A stretch of 64,000 nt of DNA, taken from contig NZ_JAJAWG010000002.1 of NCBI RefSeq assembly GCF_020531905.1, positions 248,001 through 312,000 of the forward strand, written 5' to 3'. The DNA comes from Deefgea salmonis (GTDB taxonomy: Bacteria > Pseudomonadota > Gammaproteobacteria > Burkholderiales > Chitinibacteraceae). This document shows, piece by piece, positions 53,636 through 62,676 of the stretch (its first letter is position 1; every line of letters begins with the position of its first letter). Position numbers and translations under genes: made by a program. A model generated the notes under the pieces. The model saw nothing but the letters and a program-made list of their open reading frames with translations. It was not told the DNA's origin and did not search any database.

Positions 53636-54172
53636 CTATTTCATCAGTGTTTTAATGGCTTTTAAGTATTGTTCAGCTTGCATTTGGCCATTTTTTGATT
53701 CACGCAGGCTTAAATTCCACTGCGCAATCGCCGGACTCAGTTGCCCTGCATCTTCAATCGCATTAATTTTTTCGATCAAAGTATTGGCGAAAATACCCAA
53801 TAATATTTTTGAGCTATCAATCATCAATTGCTTAATCGCATTTAAGCGCTCGATATCTAAAGGCATTACTGCAAGTTGAGGGCGATTGGTGTCAATGCTA
53901 ATGACATCATTAGGCACGGGTATTGGCTGAATCAATAAAGGGGTGGCGCTGGCTTGGCCAATTAAACCTAATTTAAGCAATTCGTCAATTAATCGATCCA
54001 GTTCAATGGTTGCGAGTAATTGACTGAGTTGCGCATGGCTCTTTTTGCCATCGATGAGAATCAAGGCCTGTCTTTGTTTGCTCAATAATCCGTGTTGGCG
54101 CGTTGCAATTTCATGTTCACCCGCCGCCGTTTTGCAGTAGATGATACTGAGTTGATTCGCGGTGGATAGCAT
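53636..54172 (-). CDS. Hypothetical protein, function unknown
   Basis: A 178-residue cytoplasmic protein. The N-terminal half (CKTAAGEHEIATRQHGLLSK and ALILIDGKKSHAQL) resembles the N-terminus of betaproteobacterial hypotheticals with a winged-helix-like domain; the C-terminal half is helical. I do not recognise a function. It is first in a three-gene series with the GumN-like and Tas genes. Confidence 0.65.
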   Translation of the reverse strand: MLSTANQLSIIYCKTAAGEHEIATRQHGLLSKQRQALILIDGKKSHAQLSQLLATIELDRLIDELLKLGLIGQASATPLLIQPIPVPNDVISIDTNRPQLAVMPLDIERLNAIKQLMIDSSKILLGIFANTLIEKINAIEDAGQLSPAIAQWNLSLRESKNGQMQAEQYLKAIKTLMK

Positions 54173-54492
54173 GATTCATCGGCTCGTTTGACGTGAAAAC
54201 CAGCAGAATAATGACAATGTGTTTCACGAGTAAGACGAATTGCTTTTGTTTGTTGTCAGTTTTTGGCGGGTCATGGCGATTTGATCGCTCGGATCTTGGC
54301 CGATCAGCAGCGAGACTTAAGCTGAGCTTTTGGTAAAAATCGCGAGACGGATCATTTCAGGATGATTTCAATGCTGACACTAAGACGAATTGTATATTCT
54401 TTTTTAGTATATTAATTTAATTAAAAAATATTAATGATTATATGTAAAGCATGACATGATCATTTTCATCTTTTACTTTTTGGTGAATTATC
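54173..54492 (+). promoter_or_regulatory. Control region of the first sulfate-binding protein gene
   Basis: 320 bp, without a gene. TATATTCTTTTTTAGTATAT at 54393-54412 resembles the motif at 55632-55641 ahead of the second binding-protein gene and is a candidate CysB site. The last 100 bp are very A/T-rich. Confidence 0.45.
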
Positions 54493-55488
54493 ATGCATAA
54501 AACAACCGTGCTGCTCCTTGCTTTAGCCATTACAGCGCCCAGTTACGCTGCCAATATCGAGTTGCTGAATGTGTCTTATGATCCAACCCGAGAGCTTTAT
54601 CAAGATTACAACAAAGCTTTTTCGGCTTACTACAAAAAGAAAACCGGCGACGACGTAACAATTAAACAATCGCACGGTGGCTCGGGTAAACAGGCGCGTT
54701 CAGTGCTCGATGGTTTGGATGCCGATATTGTGACCTTGGCTTTAGCTTCTGACATTGATGTCTTGGCCGAGCATGGCAAATTGCTCAAACCCGATTGGCA
54801 AAAGCAGTTTCCTGACAACGCTTCGCCCTATACATCGACGATTTTATTTTTAGTCAAAAAGGGCAATCCCAAAGGGATTAAAGATTGGAATGATTTAATT
54901 CGTGCCGATGTGAAAGTGATTACCCCAAATCCAAAAACTTCGGGCGGGGCGCGCTGGAATTATTTGGCAGCGTGGGGTTGGGCCAAAAAGAATTATGGCT
55001 CGGATGAAAAAGCCCGCGAATTTGTGCAAAAACTATATAAGAATGTACCGGTTTTAGATACTGGCGCACGGGGCTCAACCGTGACCTTTACGCAGCGTGG
55101 TATTGGCGATGTTTTGGTGACGTGGGAAAACGAGGCTGAATTGGTATTTCGTGAATTAGGCCGCGATCAATTTGAAATAATTGCGCCGTCATTGTCGATT
55201 AAAGCGGAACCACCGGTGGCGATTGTTGATAAAAATGTAGATCGAAAAGGTAGCCGTAAAGTCGCGACTGAATACCTCAATTATTTGTATTCCAAAGCAG
55301 GCCAAGAAATCGCCGCGCAAAATTATTATCGACCGATTGATAAAGAGATTGCCGCTAAATATGCCAAGCAATTTCCGGTGATTCAACGTTTTGATATTGA
55401 TGATGTTTTTGGTGGTTGGCGCAAAGCGCAAAAGTTGCATTTTGCCGATGGCGGTATCTTTGATCAAATCACTAATGCCAACCAATAA
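54493..55488 (+). CDS. sbp: Sulfate ABC transporter substrate-binding protein (copy 1)
   Basis: A 331-residue periplasmic sulfate or thiosulfate binding protein. The signal peptide ends near PSYA; the mature start is [36 protein letters not shown] and [18 protein letters not shown] contain ligand-binding loops. It is about half identical by eye to the next gene. Two binding proteins for one permease pair suggests sulfate and thiosulfate specialisation. Confidence 0.93.
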   Translation: MHKTTVLLLALAITAPSYAANIELLNVSYDPTRELYQDYNKAFSAYYKKKTGDDVTIKQSHGGSGKQARSVLDGLDADIVTLALASDIDVLAEHGKLLKPDWQKQFPDNASPYTSTILFLVKKGNPKGIKDWNDLIRADVKVITPNPKTSGGARWNYLAAWGWAKKNYGSDEKAREFVQKLYKNVPVLDTGARGSTVTFTQRGIGDVLVTWENEAELVFRELGRDQFEIIAPSLSIKAEPPVAIVDKNVDRKGSRKVATEYLNYLYSKAGQEIAAQNYYRPIDKEIAAKYAKQFPVIQRFDIDDVFGGWRKAQKLHFADGGIFDQITNANQ

Positions 55489-55611
55489 ACACATCGCTAT
55501 TTGAGCCGCAGTGTTTTGGCCGTGCAATAAGCCAAACCATTGCGGCGGATTGTCGCGTTCGATGTTGAGCAAGTCTTTGTTTTTATTCAAATTAAAATTA
55601 AATTCAAACAA

Positions 55612-55641
55612 AAAGAATATAGAAATAGATTTATATTCTTT
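55612..55641. promoter_or_regulatory. Perfect 10-bp inverted repeat ahead of the second sulfate-binding gene
   Basis: AAAGAATATA (55612-55621) and TATATTCTTT (55632-55641) are exact complements 10 bases apart. ATATTCTTT also occurs upstream of the first binding-protein gene. Size and symmetry suit a LysR-type regulator such as CysB. Confidence 0.6.
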
Positions 55642-55697
55642 GTCGCGCTACTACCAAGTTGTTACAGTCGCTCGTATTCAAATAAAGGAAGCGCATC

Positions 55698-56708
55698 ATG
55701 TCCAAATTTAAACAAATCGTATTGGCGATTTCGCTCAGTGGTTTAACTGCATTCAGTTGGGCTGATACCACGGTATTGAATGTGTCGTATGACGTGATGC
55801 GTGATTTTTATAAAGACTATAACCCGGTTTTTCAAAAATATTACGAAGCGAAATACAAAGATAAATTAACCATTCAGCAATCGCATGGTGGTTCAAGTAA
55901 ACAAGCGCGCTCGGTGATTGATGGGCTAGAAGCGGATGTGGTCACGATGAATCAAAGTACCGATATTGATGCCATTGTGGAAAAAGGCCGACAAATTAAT
56001 CCGGGCTGGGAAAAGAAATACGCTGATGAAGCGGCGCCTTTTTCGAGTCTGCAAGTTTTAATTGTGCGTAAAGGCAATCCGAAGGGTATTAAAGATTGGG
56101 CGGACTTGATTAAACCGAATGTGCAAGTGGTGGTGCCAAATCCGAAAACCAGTGGCAATGGCCGCTATACCTTTTTGGCCGCATGGGGCGCAGCGCTCAA
56201 GCAAAATGGCGGCAATGAAGCCAAAGCGCGTGAATTTACTCGTGCGGTCTTTGCCAATGTGCCGTTGCTTGATGCCGGTGGTCGCGCAGCAACGACGACC
56301 TTTATGCAGCGGCAAATGGGCGATGTATTGGTGACGTTTGAAAACGAAGCCGAAATGATTGCGCGTGAGTTTGGCCGGGGTAATTTTGAAGTGATTTATC
56401 CATCGGTGTCGATTGACGCGGATTTGCCGGTGGCGGTGGTGGATAAAGTGGTTGATAAACGCGGTACGCGCAAAGTGGCGGATGAATATTTACGCTACCT
56501 CTGGAGCCCAGAAGGACAAGAAGTCGCCGCACAAAACTATCTACGCCCACGCAATGCCGCAGTGAGCGCCAAATATGCCAAGCAGTTTCCACCGATTAAA
56601 TTATTTGGTGTGGCTGAGTTTGGTGGCATGAAAGCGGCGCAGAAAAAGTTCTTTGACGACGGCGCAATTTACGACCAAATCTCGGCAGAAATCGCTAAAA
56701 ATCGTTGA
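55698..56708 (+). CDS. Sulfate ABC transporter substrate-binding protein (copy 2)
   Basis: A 336-residue paralogue of the preceding gene. The signal peptide ends near FSWA; the mature part begins TTVLNVSYDVMRDFYKDYN, and has QSHGGSSKQARSVIDGLEAD and PNPKTSGNGRYTFLAAW. AAGGAAG lies before the ATG. Its own promoter-like region and the 290 bp of repeats behind it suggest separate control from the permease genes. Confidence 0.93.
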   Translation: MSKFKQIVLAISLSGLTAFSWADTTVLNVSYDVMRDFYKDYNPVFQKYYEAKYKDKLTIQQSHGGSSKQARSVIDGLEADVVTMNQSTDIDAIVEKGRQINPGWEKKYADEAAPFSSLQVLIVRKGNPKGIKDWADLIKPNVQVVVPNPKTSGNGRYTFLAAWGAALKQNGGNEAKAREFTRAVFANVPLLDAGGRAATTTFMQRQMGDVLVTFENEAEMIAREFGRGNFEVIYPSVSIDADLPVAVVDKVVDKRGTRKVADEYLRYLWSPEGQEVAAQNYLRPRNAAVSAKYAKQFPPIKLFGVAEFGGMKAAQKKFFDDGAIYDQISAEIAKNR

Positions 56709-56847
56709 TGCAGGTCGATGGGAAACTTGGGTATATCCGTCTAGCCTTTGCTAATCATAGATTTGATAGATATACCCATAAGAAGGTGATGTTCAGATTT
56801 GGTGTTGATGCTTACATCACAAGCGCTTGAGCCGATCGACTGCAGCT

Positions 56848-56948
56848 CCTTCCCCCTCGATGGGGGAAGGTTGGGATGGGGGTGTTGAGCTGACAAAACA
56901 CGCCGGCGGATCACCCTCACCCTAACCCTCTCCCATCAAGGGAGAGGG
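56848..56948. repeat. Paired hairpin repeat (REP-like)
   Basis: Two perfect 9-bp hairpins face each other: CCTTCCCCC/GGGGGAAGG (56848-56870) and CCCTCTCCC/GGGAGAGGG (56926-56948). The sequence between includes GGTTGGGATGGGGGT and ACCCTCACCCTAACC, also complementary. Elements of this form are dispersed in proteobacterial genomes. It lies between copy 2 of the binding protein and cysT and may lower downstream expression or stabilise the upstream RNA. Confidence 0.75.
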
Positions 56949-57004
56949 AATGCCGCGACGCTGACCATCAGCACGCAATCTGAACATTGCCATAAGGAAT
57001 CAGT

Positions 57005-57829
57005 ATGAAATGGAAGCAAAGCAGCGTTTTACCCGGGTTTAATTTATCGCTCGGCTATAGCGTGCTGTATTTATCGTTGATTGTCTTGCTGCCATTGGCC
57101 GCTTTGATTAGTAAATCGATGGGTTTGGATTGGGCGTCGTTTTGGGCCATTGTCACCGAGCCGCGGGTGGTGGCCAGTTATAAAGTCACTTTTGGCGCTT
57201 CATTGATCGCGGCGCTGATTAATCTATTTGTCGGTTTGCTGATTGCTTGGGTGTTGGTGCGCTATGCCTTTCCCGGCAAACGCTTTATCGACGCCTTGGT
57301 GGATTTGCCATTTGCATTGCCTACGGCGGTGGCAGGGATTGCTTTGGCTACGCTGTATGCGCCCAATGGTTTTTTGGGTGCGCCGTTAGATCGGCTCGGC
57401 ATCAAGATTGCGTTTACCCCGGCCGGCATTGTGTTGGCGCTGACCTTTATCACCTTGCCGTTTGTGGTGCGCACGGTGCAGCCAGTGCTCGAGGACATGG
57501 AAAAAGAGCTTGAAGAAGCGGCATCTAGCTTGGGGGCGACCCGCTGGCAGATTTTTTGCAAAGTGATTTTACCGACGATTTTTCCGGCGCTATTGACCGG
57601 ATTCACGCTGGCCTTTGCTCGGGCGATTGGTGAGTTTGGTTCGGTGATTTTTATTGCGGGCAATATGCCGTTTAAATCCGAAATCACGCCTTTGATGATT
57701 ATCTCCAAATTGGAGCAATACGATTATTTGGGCGCTACAGCAATTGCGGTGGTGATGCTGGTGGTTTCATTTGCATTATTACTACTGATTAATGGTTTGC
57801 AGTGGTGGATGACACGGCATCGTCGCTAG
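57005..57829 (+). CDS. cysT: Sulfate ABC transporter permease CysT
   Basis: A 274-residue permease with about six helices. LPLAALISKSMGLDWASFW and the EAA loop (ELEEAASSLGATRWQIFCK) are typical. It forms the channel with CysW, whose gene starts 14 bp on. The ATG at 57005 follows AAGGAATC. Confidence 0.94.
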   Translation: MKWKQSSVLPGFNLSLGYSVLYLSLIVLLPLAALISKSMGLDWASFWAIVTEPRVVASYKVTFGASLIAALINLFVGLLIAWVLVRYAFPGKRFIDALVDLPFALPTAVAGIALATLYAPNGFLGAPLDRLGIKIAFTPAGIVLALTFITLPFVVRTVQPVLEDMEKELEEAASSLGATRWQIFCKVILPTIFPALLTGFTLAFARAIGEFGSVIFIAGNMPFKSEITPLMIISKLEQYDYLGATAIAVVMLVVSFALLLLINGLQWWMTRHRR

Positions 57830-57843
57830 TTTAGGGGAATAAA

Positions 57844-58713
57844 ATGGCAACACAGATTGCAAAAAGAGTAGTTACGACTGAAGCGCCGTGGGTGCGCTAT
57901 ACGCTGACCGGCTTGGCTTTGTTATTGATCGGCTTCATGCTGATTATCCCGTTGTTTTCGGTGTTTTTTGAAGCTTTGCATCAAGGCTGGGGCTTGTATC
58001 AAGCGGCCTTGGTTGAAAGCGATGCGCTGGCGGCGATTCAACTCACGCTGATGGTGGCGGCGATTGCGCTGCCGTTAAATTTAACCTTTGGTGTGGCTGC
58101 CGCATGGGCGATTGCCAAGTTTGAATTTAAAGGCAAAAGCCTGTTGATTACCTTAATTGACTTGCCGTTTGCCGTGTCGCCGGTGGTGGCGGGTTTGATT
58201 TATGTGCTGCTATTTGGCGCGCAGGGCTGGTGGGGCGAGTGGCTGGCCGAACACAATATTAAGGTCATTTTTGCCGTTCCCGGCATTGTCTTGGCAACGA
58301 TTTTTGTGACGTTTCCGTTTGTGGCGCGTGAGTTGATTCCATTGATGCAGGCGCAAGGCTCTGATGAAGAACAAGCGGCGCTGGTGCTCGGTGCAAGCGG
58401 TTGGCAAACGTTTTGGTATGTCACCTTACCCAATATTAAATGGGGCTTGCTCTATGGCGTGATTTTGGCCAATGCCCGGGCGATGGGGGAGTTTGGTGCG
58501 GTGTCGGTGGTGTCGGGGCATATTCGCGGCATGACCAATACGGTGCCGTTGCACGTTGAGATTTTGTACAACGAATACAATTTTGTCGGTGCTTTTGCCT
58601 GCGCGTCGATTTTGGCTTTATTGGCGCTACTGACTTTGGCAATCAAAAGCTATATCGAGTGGCGTACCGAGCAGCAAGCAATCGCCGATCGTCGTTCGGC
58701 AACGCAAGCCTAA
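57844..58713 (+). CDS. cysW: Sulfate ABC transporter permease CysW
   Basis: A 289-residue permease. The EAA loop is EEQAALVLGASGWQTFWYVT, and GEFGAVSVVSGHIRG is the CysW mark. It follows cysT closely and precedes cysA by 150 bp, in which three CAATTGA motifs recur within 30 bp (about 58740-58770). Confidence 0.94.
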   Translation: MATQIAKRVVTTEAPWVRYTLTGLALLLIGFMLIIPLFSVFFEALHQGWGLYQAALVESDALAAIQLTLMVAAIALPLNLTFGVAAAWAIAKFEFKGKSLLITLIDLPFAVSPVVAGLIYVLLFGAQGWWGEWLAEHNIKVIFAVPGIVLATIFVTFPFVARELIPLMQAQGSDEEQAALVLGASGWQTFWYVTLPNIKWGLLYGVILANARAMGEFGAVSVVSGHIRGMTNTVPLHVEILYNEYNFVGAFACASILALLALLTLAIKSYIEWRTEQQAIADRRSATQA

Positions 58714-58864
58714 ATCAAGCACCGTGTCGCCCAATTGAGCTCAATTGAACCCAATTGAAAGTCGCGGCACGGCAAAGCAAAAATCGATCAAAAACCGAAT
58801 AGATCAGTCACCGTATTGGTGGTCTTAGCATATCGCCCTGATACGGTGGCACGAGGAATAAACC

Positions 58865-59905
58865 ATGAGCATCGAAATTCGCAATATCGTTAAAACATTT
58901 GGCGACTTTAAAGCGCTCAATGACTTGAGCTTGAATGTTGCATCTGGAGAATTAATTGCATTGCTTGGCCCATCCGGTTGCGGCAAAACGTCTTTGCTGC
59001 GGGTGATTGCTGGGCTAGAAACGCCAGACTCTGGGCAGATTTTATTTCACGGCGAAGATACCACCGATAGGCATGTGCGTGAACGCCAAGTGGGCTTTGT
59101 CTTTCAGCACTATGCCCTGTTTCGCCATATGACAGTATTTGAGAACGTGGCGTTTGGCCTACGCGTGCGCCCGAAATCCACTCGGCCGAGCGATGCGGAA
59201 ATCAAACGCAAAGTGCATGAATTACTCAATCTGGTGCAACTCGATTGGTTGGCCGATCGTTATCCTGCGCAACTGTCTGGCGGGCAAAGACAGCGCATTG
59301 CATTAGCGCGGGCTTTGGCGGTTGAACCTAAAGTCTTGCTGCTCGATGAGCCATTTGGCGCGCTCGACACCAAGGTACGTAAAGAGTTACGCCGTTGGTT
59401 GCGCCGCCTACACGATGAAATCAATGTCACCTCGGTATTTGTGACCCACGATCAAGAAGAAGCACTAGAAGTCGCCGATCGCGTGGTGGTGATGAATCAA
59501 GGCCAAATTGAGCAAATTGGTACGCCAAGCCAAGTTTACGACACGCCAGCCAGCCCGTTTGTGTATCAATTTTTGGGCGATGTGAATTTATTTCATTCTC
59601 GGGTACACGAAGGCTGGGCCAAGGTGGGCAGCGCTCAATTTGCCGCCGAGCCAGGCGAGCACGCTACCGTGTATGTGCGCCCGCACGAAATTGATTTGAG
59701 CCGTATTGCCAGCCTGCATGCGATTGAAGGCACCATCACCCATATTCGTTTATTGGGCGCGACGGTGAGGCTTGAAGTTGAAGTGGCAGATCATGAAGTA
59801 GTTGAAGTTGAACTCACCCGCGAGCGACAACTCGAAGGCGCGTGGCAAGTCGCCGAAACCGTTTACCTCGTACCACGCGAAGTCAAAATCAGCACCGCAG
59901 TTTAA
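58865..59905 (+). CDS. cysA: Sulfate ABC transporter ATP-binding protein CysA
   Basis: A 346-residue ATPase. Walker [10 protein letters not shown], the Q-loop [33 protein letters not shown] and [14 protein letters not shown] identify the CysA/PotA group, and the C-terminal part is the CysA-type regulatory domain. It is the last gene of the sulfate importer; a terminator lies 70 bp after the stop. Confidence 0.94.
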   Translation: MSIEIRNIVKTFGDFKALNDLSLNVASGELIALLGPSGCGKTSLLRVIAGLETPDSGQILFHGEDTTDRHVRERQVGFVFQHYALFRHMTVFENVAFGLRVRPKSTRPSDAEIKRKVHELLNLVQLDWLADRYPAQLSGGQRQRIALARALAVEPKVLLLDEPFGALDTKVRKELRRWLRRLHDEINVTSVFVTHDQEEALEVADRVVVMNQGQIEQIGTPSQVYDTPASPFVYQFLGDVNLFHSRVHEGWAKVGSAQFAAEPGEHATVYVRPHEIDLSRIASLHAIEGTITHIRLLGATVRLEVEVADHEVVEVELTRERQLEGAWQVAETVYLVPREVKISTAV

Positions 59906-59974
59906 TGCGTTTAGCTCAGCCCAATATCAAGGTGGATATTGGGTGAGCGATGAACCTACACCCTTGCCATTAAC

Positions 59975-60010
59975 GAAGTCATTGTCATTAGGCAATGACT
60001 TCTATTTTTT
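59975..60010 (+). terminator. Terminator after cysA
   Basis: GAAGTCATTG (59975-59984) pairs with CAATGACTTC (59993-60002), followed by TATTTTTT. Confidence 0.88.
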
Positions 60011-60140
60011 GGCCGCTCATTACGACAAACGATGGTTAATGCAACGATACATACAGCTAAGTCGTGTGATTTTGGTGGGCAAGTTAAACTGGCTATCAGC
60101 GACCATTGTCGGCCCAGAAAAGAAAGTGTTTGTAGCTTGG

Positions 60141-60209
60141 TGCTGAGCTTGCGAAGCCCAACAATCGCGGTAAACGTTGGGCTGCATTTCATTTAGCCCA
60201 ACCTACGTG
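60141..60209. repeat. Dispersed repeat of GTAGGTTGGGCT type
   Basis: Read on the minus strand this begins GTAGGTTGGGCT and contains AGCCCAAC / GTTGGGCT in inverted order (about 60156-60184). Sequences of this form are well known as dispersed repeats in many proteobacteria. It lies ahead of the Sel1 gene. Confidence 0.65.
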
Positions 60210-60270
60210 CTGTAGATATTAAAAGTAATTAGTTTTTGTTTTTATTCGTCACTTTTATTTTGGATTTTTT

Positions 60271-61005
60271 ATGCTTAATAAGTTATGTATTTTATTTTTT
60301 TCTATCACTGTTGTTTTTAATCAAGCCGGAGCCGAAGGTATTGATTTTGCCGAAATAATAAAAAACATAAAGCCAACAAAGGAAGAACTATTAAAAGAAA
60401 ATAAACGGATGCAGGTTGTGACGAAAAAAGCTAACAATGGAAATATGAATGCTCAGTATGAGTTAGGCTTATATGAGAATTCGCGTGGAAATGGCACTGT
60501 TGCTGCTGTTTGGTTCCTTGCCGCTGCTCAGCAAGGTTTAGCTGAAGCTCAGTTTAAAATAGGCCAGAAGGAATATATTGGTAGGGATATTCCACAAAAT
60601 AAAGATAATGCGATTACTTGGTTTCAAATGGCAGGAAACCAAGGCCATGCAGAAGCTCAAATAATGAGTGGCTTTATGTATCAGAATGGAGAGGCTGGAG
60701 CAAAAGACGATATTACGGCGGCTAATTGGTATGCAAAGTCTATAGGTAGTGGGGATTTAAGGGGGCGTTTTTTATTGGCTACAATGTATGCAAATGGTTC
60801 TGGCGTTGAGAAAAACTTAATAATTGCTTATGGCTTAGCTAATGGCACTACTTTTGATCCATCTTTTGTTAGTAAGCTTGAAGATATATTAACAGTTGAG
60901 GAGAAGAAGCTAGGGCAGTGCCTTACAAGGCTTATTAGCCGAAATTTAAGTTTAGACGATGCGGTAATTATACTAGACTCCCCATCTTTAAATGGGAAAT
61001 GTTAA
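60271..61005 (+). CDS. Sel1-repeat protein with signal peptide
   Basis: A 244-residue protein with an N-terminal signal peptide (ending near QAGA). Residues about 55-205 hold four Sel1-like repeats, such as AQYELGLYENSRGNG, AAAQQGLAEAQFKIG and AGNQGHAEAQIMSGF. Sel1 proteins mediate protein interactions in the periplasm or cell envelope. The gene is visibly more A/T-rich (TTA, ATA, AAT codons) than its neighbours and is flanked on both sides by dispersed repeats, so it may have been acquired. Confidence 0.8.
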   Translation: MLNKLCILFFSITVVFNQAGAEGIDFAEIIKNIKPTKEELLKENKRMQVVTKKANNGNMNAQYELGLYENSRGNGTVAAVWFLAAAQQGLAEAQFKIGQKEYIGRDIPQNKDNAITWFQMAGNQGHAEAQIMSGFMYQNGEAGAKDDITAANWYAKSIGSGDLRGRFLLATMYANGSGVEKNLIIAYGLANGTTFDPSFVSKLEDILTVEEKKLGQCLTRLISRNLSLDDAVIILDSPSLNGKC

Positions 61006-61015
61006 TAAAATCAAA

Positions 61016-61163
61016 GGGGTCAGAGTCGATTGATTTGCTTTCACCACGTACGTCGCAATACTGTAGGGTGCTGATGAGCGTAGCGAATCGCGCCGTTGCG
61101 ATGTTTATTTACGGCTAATGCGGCGCAATTCGCTGCGCTCATTGTCGCCCTACGGCAGATTTA
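61016..61163. repeat. Dispersed repeats behind the Sel1 gene
   Basis: First AAAGGGGTCAGAGTCGATTG, a sequence that recurs beside REP-associated transposases in other genomes, and then a long inverted repeat: GTAGGGTG...ATGAGCGTAGCGAATCGCGCCG against GCGGCGCAATTCGCTGCGCTCAT...CCCTAC (about 61061-61155). No transposase is encoded. Confidence 0.6.
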
Positions 61164-61308
61164 ACTCGGCGGACATCTGCCACCCACCAAACCATTTAAG
61201 CGGTGACTTTGGCGGTGCAGCATTTGCTCCGTGCCGATTTCATGCCTAAGCAAACAACTCGTTTTCTGCATGAAAGAGGCCGGATCTGGTTTTTTACTGA
61301 GTTAAAGC

Positions 61309-62505
61309 TTACCAATTGGTCTCGCGCTCGGGGCTGGTTGAGGTTTGGTGGATGCTTAAGTCGGCGCCGTTAAATTCTTCTTCGTCAGTCAGACGAATGC
61401 CGACGGTTTTTTTCAATACGCCATACACCAGATAGCCACCAGCAAAAGCAATTACCACGCCGAGTAGGGTGCCGACCAATTGCGCTAGGATACTTACCCC
61501 ACCTATACCGCCCAAGTAGGTGCTACCAAAAATTCCTGCAGCAATACCCCCCCATGCACCGCAAATACCATGCAGTGGCCAGACGCCAAGTACGTCGTCG
61601 ATTTTCCAGCGGTTTTGCGTCAGGGTAAATAGCCAAACAAACAGTCCGCCGGCAATGCCGCCAACAACCAGCGCGCCTAAGGGATGCATGATGTCGGAGC
61701 CGGCACACACTGCGACTAAGCCGGCGAGTGGGCCGTTATGAATAAAGCCCGGATCGTTTTTGCCGACCACGGTGGCGACTAAGGTGCCGCCGACCATCGC
61801 CATGAGTGAGTTCATGGCCACTAGGCCGGAAATGCCTTCGATTTTTTGCGCGCTCATCACGTTAAAGCCAAACCAGCCGACGATCAAAATCCAAGCGCCT
61901 AAGGCTAAAAATGGGATGCTTGATGGTGGATGCGCGGCGATACGGCCTTCTTTGCTGTAACGACCACGGCGCGCGCCCAGATGCAGCACGGCGGCAAGGC
62001 CAATCCAACCGCCGACGGCATGCACCACCACCGAGCCGGCAAAGTCATGAAAGGGCGCGCCAAACCAAGCTTTAAACACATCTTGCATGCCGAAATTATT
62101 ATTCCACACCATGCCTTCAAAAAAGGGATAGATAAAGCCGACCAGTAAAAAAGTCGCTGCCGATTGTGGATGAAACTTGGCGCGCTCGGCAATGCCGCCA
62201 GAAACAATGGCCGGAATGGCGGCAGCAAAAGTGAGTAAAAAGAAAAATCGAACCAGCTCAAAACCATGGTTTTGCAGCATGTCGCTGGCGGGGCCAAAAA
62301 AATGCACGCCGTAGGCGATGCCGTAGCCAATAAAAAAATAAGCGATGGCGGATACGGCAAAGTCGGTCAAAATTTTAACTAAGGCATTGACCTGATTTTT
62401 TTTGCGTACCGTACCTAATTCCAAAAAAGCAAAGCCGGCATGCATCGCCAAAATCATAATGGCGCCTAATAAAATAAATAAAACGTCGACACTACTCGCA
62501 CTCAT
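61309..62505 (-). CDS. amtB: Ammonium transporter
   Basis: A 398-residue Amt protein with about 11 helices and no signal peptide. The twin histidines of the pore are H162 (VVVHAVGG) and H312 (PLHGICGAWGG). AAGGGAG lies before the ATG. A sigma-54-type promoter upstream (62551-62566) fits nitrogen-limitation control. No glnK (P-II) gene is next to it, unlike in many bacteria, so its regulator is encoded elsewhere. Confidence 0.93.
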   Translation of the reverse strand: MSASSVDVLFILLGAIMILAMHAGFAFLELGTVRKKNQVNALVKILTDFAVSAIAYFFIGYGIAYGVHFFGPASDMLQNHGFELVRFFFLLTFAAAIPAIVSGGIAERAKFHPQSAATFLLVGFIYPFFEGMVWNNNFGMQDVFKAWFGAPFHDFAGSVVVHAVGGWIGLAAVLHLGARRGRYSKEGRIAAHPPSSIPFLALGAWILIVGWFGFNVMSAQKIEGISGLVAMNSLMAMVGGTLVATVVGKNDPGFIHNGPLAGLVAVCAGSDIMHPLGALVVGGIAGGLFVWLFTLTQNRWKIDDVLGVWPLHGICGAWGGIAAGIFGSTYLGGIGGVSILAQLVGTLLGVVIAFAGGYLVYGVLKKTVGIRLTDEEEFNGADLSIHQTSTSPERETNW

Positions 62506-62550
62506 TGCTTGCTCCCTTAGTGATCAGCTTGAAAACGGATCGGCACTAAA

Positions 62551-62566
62551 AGCAAGCATTATGCCA
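62551..62566 (-). promoter_or_regulatory. Sigma-54-like promoter of amtB
   Basis: On the minus strand TGGCATAATGCTTGCT matches TGGCAC-N5-TTGCW at all but one base. It lies 45 bp ahead of the amtB ATG, giving a leader of about 35 nt. Confidence 0.7.
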
Positions 62567-62676
62567 TTGCCATCAAGTGATTGATTTAATAGGTTTATGG
62601 CATTGGGTGCGGCAGATTGGTGCTCGATTACTGGCACTGCTGGTGCCAGCGGCGTGCCGCAATGGTGCGTTCGAGT

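Noticed and set aside
59802-60146. A 114-codon frame after cysA
   Set aside because: Starts inside cysA in another frame and runs through its terminator; no protein features.
61541-61555. Seven-G tract (minus strand) in amtB as a switch
   Set aside because: Encodes the conserved WGG of Amt proteins; seven is short and expected from the codons.
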